From DASUKM01 sp036278735 (GTDB taxonomy: Bacteria > Acidobacteriota > Vicinamibacteria > Vicinamibacterales > 2-12-FULL-66-21), in NCBI GenBank assembly GCA_036278735.1, contig DASUKM010000005.1, positions 22,604-86,603 of the forward strand: a stretch of DNA of 64,000 bases, in the 5' to 3' direction. Made by a program: the position numbers and the translations under genes. The first letter of the stretch is position 1. Each line of letters opens with the position of its first letter. Shown piece after piece: positions 59,291 through 64,000 of this stretch. Under the pieces are notes generated by a model. The model did no database searches, had not been told where the DNA came from, and was given only the letters and a program-made list of their open reading frames with translations.

Positions 59291-59802
59291 AGCGCCTCTT
59301 CCATCAAATCTCGCGTCAGGAGGAGGGCCACGGGCGAGAGCGAGCTGTGCGCGAAGGTGCAGGCCTCGCGAATCTGCCGGCCCACGTGCTTCGGATCCCG
59401 CGCGTACTCGAACGGAACGTTCAACGCCCGCAGGACGCCTTCGGTGACGATGCCGCCCCGCGTGTGCCACGGATACGGCTCCCCCCAGTGGCCGCGCAGC
59501 GCGATGAGCATGCACAGCGGGATGCCGTACAACAGCGCCAGCGACACGACCCCGTTGATCGCCGCGAGAAAGCCGTGGTTCTGCATCAAGAGGATGTGGC
59601 GCTCGCCGGCGAAGTACGCGCCGGCCGCGATGCCAATCGCTTCTTCCTCCTTGGCGACCTGGATCAAGGTCACGTCGGAGTCGCGCTGCGCCTGCTGCAG
59701 CAGCAGCCCCAGCCACGTCTCGGGCAGCGCCGACAGCGAGCTGACGCCGGCGTCCTTGATGCCCTGGAAGACGATCTTGGAGTTCTCGTACGAAACCGAC
59801 AT
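59287..59802 (-). CDS. ThDP-dependent decarboxylase, alpha (Pyr-domain) subunit
   Basis: The 171-residue protein is the pyrimidine-binding half. The catalytic glutamate is in AKEEEAIGIAAGAYFAG (about residues 50-66), followed by MQNHGFLAAINGVVSLALLYGIP. The split Pyr/PP arrangement with about 170 and 190 residues is that of ComD/ComE, which decarboxylates sulfopyruvate in coenzyme M synthesis. No coenzyme M genes are present, so a catabolic 2-oxo acid is more likely. TAGAAT lies 10 bp before its ATG, in the 19-bp gap after the permease gene. Confidence 0.85.
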   Translation of the reverse strand: MSVSYENSKIVFQGIKDAGVSSLSALPETWLGLLLQQAQRDSDVTLIQVAKEEEAIGIAAGAYFAGERHILLMQNHGFLAAINGVVSLALLYGIPLCMLIALRGHWGEPYPWHTRGGIVTEGVLRALNVPFEYARDPKHVGRQIREACTFAHSSLSPVALLLTRDLMEEAL

Positions 59803-59812
59803 GGTCGTGGCG

Positions 59813-59818
59813 ATTCTA
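59813..59818 (-). promoter_or_regulatory. -10 box (TAGAAT) of the ThDP decarboxylase operon
   Basis: TAGAAT followed by CGCC lies on the minus strand 10 bp before the ATG at 59802 and in the short gap after the permease stop. It may give an internal transcript for the alpha-beta-cyclase genes. Confidence 0.4.
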
Positions 59819-59821
59819 ACG

Positions 59822-61174
59822 TCAAGCGGTGCGCGCCCGGCGTGATTTCCTCAACAACAGATACGCGACGTTCAGCACCACGAGGTACACGAGGCCGCTC
59901 GCCAGGCTCAGACGCGAATCCCACCACGTCTTCAGGATCGCCAGGACGATGAGCACGAACCCGACAACGGAGCCGGTGGCCCCGAGGGGCGATCGCCGTG
60001 GCAAATCGACCGAATCGCGCGCCCCGCCGCGACAGAACCGCACATGCGCGGCCAGCGTCACCAGCCACGAGAGCAGCAGGCCGAACAGCGCCGCGTTCAG
60101 GATCGACACGAACGCCTGCTCCGGGGCCCATCGTTCCAGGGCGAGCGCCAGGAGGATCGAGAAAGACGACGTGATCACCGCGAGCGTCGGCGATCCGACG
60201 CGATTGAGGCGGCCCAGCGACGCCGGGGCCCAGCCGTTGCGCGCCAGCGCGAACAGCGTGCGCGAGGCGGCATAGAGCGCGGCGTTCGCGCCCGACAACG
60301 CCGCCGTCAGGACGACGAAGTTCATCAGGTGGGCGGCCCCCGGGATCCGGACGGTCCGGAACACGGTGACGAAGGGCGACTCGTGCACCCCGGCGTGATT
60401 CCACGGCATGACGCCTGTCAGCACGACGATGGCGCCGAGGTAGACGAGGGTGAGGATCACGAACGTCCGGCGCGTCGCGCGGGCGATCGCGTCGCGTGAC
60501 TGCGCCTCACCGCTCGTGACCGCGACGAACTCGACCCCGGAGAACGTATAAAGCGCGAACGGCAGCGCAAGCAGCATGGCGAGCGCGCCGTTTGGAAACA
60601 GGCCGCCGTGCGCCGTGTACTGCGGCGTGGTGCGGCCGGTCATCATCAGGGCCGCGCCGAGGACGATGAACGCCGCGATGACCACGACCTTGATCATCGC
60701 GAACCAGTACTCGAAGCGGCCGTAGCGGCCGACGCTGAGCAGGTTGACCCCGAGGAGCAGCAGCGACGCGATCGCCACCCACACGATCGCCGGCACTCCC
60801 GGAAACCAGAACGCCATGTAGGTCGCCGACGCGACCATCTCGGTGCCGATCGAGATCGCGATGGCGGCCCAGTAGCCGGCCCCGGACAGAAACCCGGCCC
60901 ACTCGCCCAGGTACAGATCGCCGTACAGCTGGAACGATCCGGCGGCGGGATGATGCGGGGCCAGGTCGCCCAACGCGAGCGTGACCGTCCAGGTGACAAA
61001 GGCGGCGAACACAAACGTGAGGATGACGGCGGGACCCGCGACTTCGATCGCCGCCGCCGATCCGAGCAGGAGCCCGGTGCCAATCGAGCCGCCGACGGCG
61101 ACCATGGCCATCTGACCGGCGGTCAGTTCGCGCTTCAGCCCCTGCTCGCGCGAGGCGCCTTCGACCGTTTGCAC
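59822..61174 (-). CDS. APC-family amino acid permease
   Basis: The 450 residues form about 12 membrane helices. The first carries the family motif MVAVGGSIGTGLLLGSAAAI (about residues 23-42), and the fourth-fifth region follows with GAGYWAAIAISIGTEM. FSGVEFVAVTSGEAQ is the conserved helix 6 region. It probably imports an amino acid or amine by proton symport. It sits directly upstream of the ThDP decarboxylase and cyclase genes on the same strand, so may supply their substrate. The start is GTG, with TATACA six bases upstream. Confidence 0.92.
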   Translation of the reverse strand: MQTVEGASREQGLKRELTAGQMAMVAVGGSIGTGLLLGSAAAIEVAGPAVILTFVFAAFVTWTVTLALGDLAPHHPAAGSFQLYGDLYLGEWAGFLSGAGYWAAIAISIGTEMVASATYMAFWFPGVPAIVWVAIASLLLLGVNLLSVGRYGRFEYWFAMIKVVVIAAFIVLGAALMMTGRTTPQYTAHGGLFPNGALAMLLALPFALYTFSGVEFVAVTSGEAQSRDAIARATRRTFVILTLVYLGAIVVLTGVMPWNHAGVHESPFVTVFRTVRIPGAAHLMNFVVLTAALSGANAALYAASRTLFALARNGWAPASLGRLNRVGSPTLAVITSSFSILLALALERWAPEQAFVSILNAALFGLLLSWLVTLAAHVRFCRGGARDSVDLPRRSPLGATGSVVGFVLIVLAILKTWWDSRLSLASGLVYLVVLNVAYLLLRKSRRARTA

Positions 61175-61179
61175 GCCGG

Positions 61180-61186
61180 ATGTATA
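61180..61186 (-). promoter_or_regulatory. -10 box (TATACAT) of the permease gene
   Basis: TATACA on the minus strand lies six bases (TCCGGC) before the GTG start at 61174, predicting a leaderless message. Confidence 0.45.
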
Positions 61187-61236
61187 TCAGAGACGCGACG
61201 GACGTGCCCGGCTTTCACGAAAGCCGACGGACGATG

Positions 61237-61242
61237 TAGCAT
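61237..61242 (+). promoter_or_regulatory. -10-like box (TAGCAT) of the DUF885 gene
   Basis: TAGCAT lies seven bases before the ATG at 61250 and contains the first two bases of the alternative ATG at 61241. By analogy with neighbouring genes this favours the second ATG and a leaderless transcript. Confidence 0.3.
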
Positions 61243-61249
61243 GCGCGGC

Positions 61250-62521
61250 ATGCGTCGTCTCTTCCCGCTGCTCCTCGTCGCGCTCGTCTATCCGCTGCCG
61301 GCCGCGCAGGTCCCCTCGTCGCAGGCAACGCTCGACGGCATCGTCGATCAGATCACCGTCCGCCGCGGGCGCGGCGCCGCGGCCGCCGCACGGCCGGATC
61401 CGGCGGCGCTGCTCGCCCAGCTGCGCGCCATCGACCCGGCGACGCTCAGCGCGTCGAGTGCGATCGACCGCCGGTTTGCCGAAACGATCCTGGTCGGGCG
61501 CCAGATCGCGGCCGCGCACCGGGACGGTCCCATGGGGGAGGCCGCCTATACCCGGATGCTGCACGAGCAATACCTGCTGCCGTACGACGCCGCGCAGCTC
61601 TGGACGTACGCCTGGGACCAATTCAACGGGACGGTGGCGCAGCTCGTCGCGCTGGCGCGCACGATCGATCCAGACAAGACGTGGCTGCAGATCGCCAATG
61701 AGGAGAAGCAGCATCACCCGGATCCGGCCCGGATGATCGAAGCGCACCAGGAGGTCGTCAATCGCGCGCGCGCGCACATCATCGACAAGGACTTGATCCC
61801 GCTGCCGTGGCCGGAACGCTGCACGGTCGTCCCCCGCACGCCCACGGCCGGCAACAATCCGTACTACGGCAGCTTCTCCGGCGCGGCGAACCGGCCGCCG
61901 GCGCCGGACGGCACGCTGCTCGGCGAGTGGCAGATCAATCCGTTCGATCCGTCCTGGGACGAGGCCAAACGGCGCGATTACCTGTTCGAACACGACTGGG
62001 GCGTGATCCTCGTGACGGCGCCGCACGAAACGTACGGCGGCCACCACGTCCAGATCATGTATCAGATGCACAACCCGTCGAAGCTGCGCCGCCTCGTGAG
62101 CACGCCGATGTTCACCGAAGGCTGGGGACTCTACAACGAGCAGTTGTTCCAGGAGACGGGCTTCTTCCCCGACGAGACCATTCACCTGCGGCAGCTGCAG
62201 CTCCGGCTGTGGCGGAACGCGCGCGTGATCTACGACGTCGGGATGCAGACCGGCCGCATGACGCGCGCGCAGGCGATCGATCTGATGGTCGACCGCGTGG
62301 GATTTCTGCGCTGGGCGGCGGAAGACGAGGTCGATTCGGCGCTCGCGCGGCCCGGGTACTTCATCGGCTACTTCATGGGGATGTCGGAGATCCTGAAGAT
62401 GCGCGAAGACTACCGGGCCCGGATGGGCGATCGCTTCACCTTGAAGGACTTCCACCGGAAGCTGCTCGAGATCGGCAGCCTGCCGCCCGCGCTCGTCCGC
62501 GAAGCGCTGTTCGCGAAGTGA
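61250..62521 (+). CDS. Secreted DUF885-family putative metallopeptidase
   Basis: The 423 residues begin with a signal peptide (MRRLFPLLLVALVYPLPAAQ). The DUF885 zinc-type motif is HETYGGHH at about residue 259, with the downstream glutamate in TEGWGLYNEQL. DUF885 proteins are distant relatives of gluzincin carboxypeptidases. At this length it is shorter than many family members (often near 600 residues), mainly in the N-terminal half. I prefer the ATG at 61250; an ATG nine bases earlier is possible. It is divergent from the permease gene. Confidence 0.82.
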   Translation: MRRLFPLLLVALVYPLPAAQVPSSQATLDGIVDQITVRRGRGAAAAARPDPAALLAQLRAIDPATLSASSAIDRRFAETILVGRQIAAAHRDGPMGEAAYTRMLHEQYLLPYDAAQLWTYAWDQFNGTVAQLVALARTIDPDKTWLQIANEEKQHHPDPARMIEAHQEVVNRARAHIIDKDLIPLPWPERCTVVPRTPTAGNNPYYGSFSGAANRPPAPDGTLLGEWQINPFDPSWDEAKRRDYLFEHDWGVILVTAPHETYGGHHVQIMYQMHNPSKLRRLVSTPMFTEGWGLYNEQLFQETGFFPDETIHLRQLQLRLWRNARVIYDVGMQTGRMTRAQAIDLMVDRVGFLRWAAEDEVDSALARPGYFIGYFMGMSEILKMREDYRARMGDRFTLKDFHRKLLEIGSLPPALVREALFAK

Positions 62522-62584
62522 GGCGCCGCCTGCGGCCGTTCGCCGCGGAGCCGCCGACGGCACGCGCCGCCTCTGCCACCTGCG

Positions 62585-63754
62585 TCAGGCCTCCGCGTCG
62601 GCGGAGGGCAGCTCCAGCATCTGCATCGGCGGAAGCGCGACCAGTCCTTGAAGGTCGCCGTACATGCCCGAGATGTTGAAGGTGACCGCTTCGAGCTGCT
62701 TGGCGCGCCGGGACCATTGCCGTTCCGCCGCGCGGCGCTCCTGCTCCAGCTCGTGCCGCATGTTCGCAAACGCCTCGACGACCGCCTCGACGCGCTGCCG
62801 GAACTCGATCCCCGACAGATAGCGATACAGCAATTCCAGCTTTTCTTCTTTCGTGTTCGCCGCGACCCGCGCCTGCGAGAGCTGCACGAGCTGCGCGCGC
62901 ACGAGCGCCGCGACCGCCCCGGCGCACGCGAACTCGGCGACGATGACGCCGTCGATGAGGGTGAAGCGCGTGCACGCTTTCGGGAGCGCGGCGGTGACCA
63001 GGACCGCCACATCGGCCCGGCAGGCCCGCTGATCCGTCTTGAGCTTCGGGATCCATGCCTCGGACCAGTGCTTCGTGTTCTTGCACTCCCAGAGCACCGA
63101 GCCGCAGCGCCCGCCCTGCGGATCGACGACCGTGTGGTGAATGTCCGCCCCCCGGATCCCCTGACCGATGCCGCTGATCTCGTCTGCCGGAAACCGCGCG
63201 CGCAGCATCGACTCCAGCGTCGTCTCGCCGGCTTCCCCCTGCAACTGCTGCGAGCCGACGTCCGCCTTCCGGCGCAGGTCCTCGATCTGACGCCGCAAGT
63301 CCGAAAGCTGGCGATCCTTCTCCGCGTCTTTGAGGCGATGCTGCTCGGCCACGCGCTCCTGCGCGTCGACGACGAGCCTGGCCCGTTCGACGTCGAGCGT
63401 CCGGGCCACGGTCAGTTCGAGATCCGCCTTCTCTTTCTGCAGCTCTCGCTCGCGCCGCCGCAGGTCGCGCTGCTGCATGCGCGCCGCGTCGAGCGCCTCG
63501 GCCTGCTCCCTGAGCTGGTCCTTCAGATCGGCCAGGTCGGACGCGAGTTTCCGCTCCGCCTTCTTCATGGCTTCGGTTTGCGCCGCCTTGCGCGCGTCCT
63601 CGATCTGCGCATCGTAGCCGCGCTGCAGCTCCCGCTCGCGCGCCGCGAGCGCCCGCTCGAACTCGCGCTTCAGAGACGACTCGATATCGGCACGGAGCGC
63701 CCGGGTCAACGGGATCGCCGCGCCGCAGTCGGGACAGGTGATGGTCTGGTCCAT
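62585..63754 (-). CDS. DUF2130-domain coiled-coil protein
   Basis: A 389-residue cytosolic protein. It has an N-terminal zinc-ribbon start (ITCPDCGAAIPLT), a long coiled coil (about residues 25-180, rich in Glu/Arg/Leu/Gln) and a C-terminal DUF2130 domain (GETTLESMLRARFPADEI, SVLWECKNTKHWSEAWIPKLK). DUF2130 has been related to RmuC-like and restriction-endonuclease-like folds; E in WECKN could be catalytic. The biological role is unknown. TACAGT lies seven bases before its ATG. Confidence 0.85.
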   Translation of the reverse strand: MDQTITCPDCGAAIPLTRALRADIESSLKREFERALAARERELQRGYDAQIEDARKAAQTEAMKKAERKLASDLADLKDQLREQAEALDAARMQQRDLRRRERELQKEKADLELTVARTLDVERARLVVDAQERVAEQHRLKDAEKDRQLSDLRRQIEDLRRKADVGSQQLQGEAGETTLESMLRARFPADEISGIGQGIRGADIHHTVVDPQGGRCGSVLWECKNTKHWSEAWIPKLKTDQRACRADVAVLVTAALPKACTRFTLIDGVIVAEFACAGAVAALVRAQLVQLSQARVAANTKEEKLELLYRYLSGIEFRQRVEAVVEAFANMRHELEQERRAAERQWSRRAKQLEAVTFNISGMYGDLQGLVALPPMQMLELPSADAEA

Positions 63755-63761
63755 GCGGGCG

Positions 63762-63767
63762 ACTGTA
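63762..63767 (-). promoter_or_regulatory. -10 box (TACAGT) of the DUF2130 gene
   Basis: TACAGT on the minus strand is separated from the ATG at 63754 by CGCCCGC only. This is the same arrangement as upstream of several other genes in the window. Confidence 0.4.
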
Positions 63768-63797
63768 AAGGAGGGGTGTGACAGATCAGGTCATTTT

Positions 63798-63905
63798 TCT
63801 GCGGGGGGCTTTGCCCCGCCGCACCCCCCTACCCGCTCTCTCGCGCGCCGCTGCGCCGTCGCGCTCCGTTCGCGGGGGGCGCTCGCTTGCTCGCGCCTCT
63901 TTCTG
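63798..63905. repeat. Dispersed palindromic element (copy B) near the right edge
   Basis: GCGGGGGGC/GCCCCGC forms a hairpin at about 63801-63820, followed by CCCCCTACCCGCTCTCTCG and TCGCGCTCCGTTCGCG. This is the same order and orientation as copy A at 3700-3830. Copy B lies upstream of the DUF2130 gene. Beyond it, 63829-64000 contains two open minus-strand frames running off the window, one ending at a TAG at 63829-63831; either could be the end of a truncated gene, but I cannot decide. Confidence 0.65.
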
Positions 63906-64000
63906 ATTCGGGGACTTGGCTCTTCTTGGCGGGCGCGTCTTCTTCGGCCACGGACCCGCGATGGCGTGAGGCCCTGACGGCTTGCTTCTGGCCCGCCGCG

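Overview
The window is about 64 kb of GC-rich DNA (mostly near 68-70% GC) from a Gram-negative bacterium. Several features point to Acidobacteriota, probably the class Vicinamibacteria: large Ser/Thr kinases fused to TolB/WD40-type propellers, an M61 PDZ peptidase, DUF885 and M28 exopeptidases, NtrY/NtrX, and TonB-type and GT-C envelope proteins, all in a repeat-rich high-GC background. This placement is an inference from gene content; no 16S rRNA gene is present. I found no prophage, transposase or CRISPR array, and no tRNA or rRNA gene.

Region 1 (1-12203, all minus strand) is a housekeeping block of tightly overlapping genes. In transcription order it holds a TPR membrane protein, an RDD-domain protein, pgpA, cinA, thpR, plsY, gpsA, ftsY, ribD, ribE, ribBA, ffh (own promoter), rpsP, khpA and rimM (cut by the window edge). 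It joins phospholipid synthesis, protein targeting (FtsY/Ffh), riboflavin synthesis and ribosome maturation. A 12-copy, exactly 32-bp tandem array (about 12241-12684) separates it from a glutamate formimidoyltransferase gene.

Region 2 (13643-22288) has a minus-strand operon of a flippase-like membrane protein, nrdR, ntrY and ntrX. It is followed on the plus strand by purC, a 69-aa Fis-type HTH protein, and groES-groEL under a sigma-70 promoter with a CIRCE operator. Region 3 (22289-29408) carries an M61 peptidase, a GT-C-like membrane protein, a TonB-family protein, a stress-type protein, a geranylgeranyl-reductase-type flavoprotein and tatA.

Region 4 (29439-42708) contains selB and rnr, a divergent ECF sigma factor with a possible anti-sigma factor and a secreted protein, a glycerate 2-kinase behind a lower-GC orphan gene, the gatB-ftsE-ftsX operon, and ATP-dependent PEP carboxykinase. 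Region 5 (42796-50418) is a signalling cluster: an HD-GYP response regulator behind a candidate sigma-54 promoter, two NtrC-type activators, a hybrid histidine kinase, and a SpoIID/LytB-like lipoprotein. Region 6 (50435-63754) holds two divergent Ser/Thr kinases, an M28 peptidase, a metabolic module (APC permease, two-subunit ThDP decarboxylase, cyclase-family hydrolase), a DUF885 protein and a DUF2130 protein.

Three genome-level patterns stand out. First, five intergenic or gene-end arrays built from different 7-bp units. Second, about eleven genes whose likely -10 hexamer lies only 6-16 bp upstream of the start codon, implying leaderless or nearly leaderless mRNAs. Third, dispersed non-coding elements, including a 104-bp near-perfect palindrome and repeat insertions inside purC and inside a kinase activation segment.
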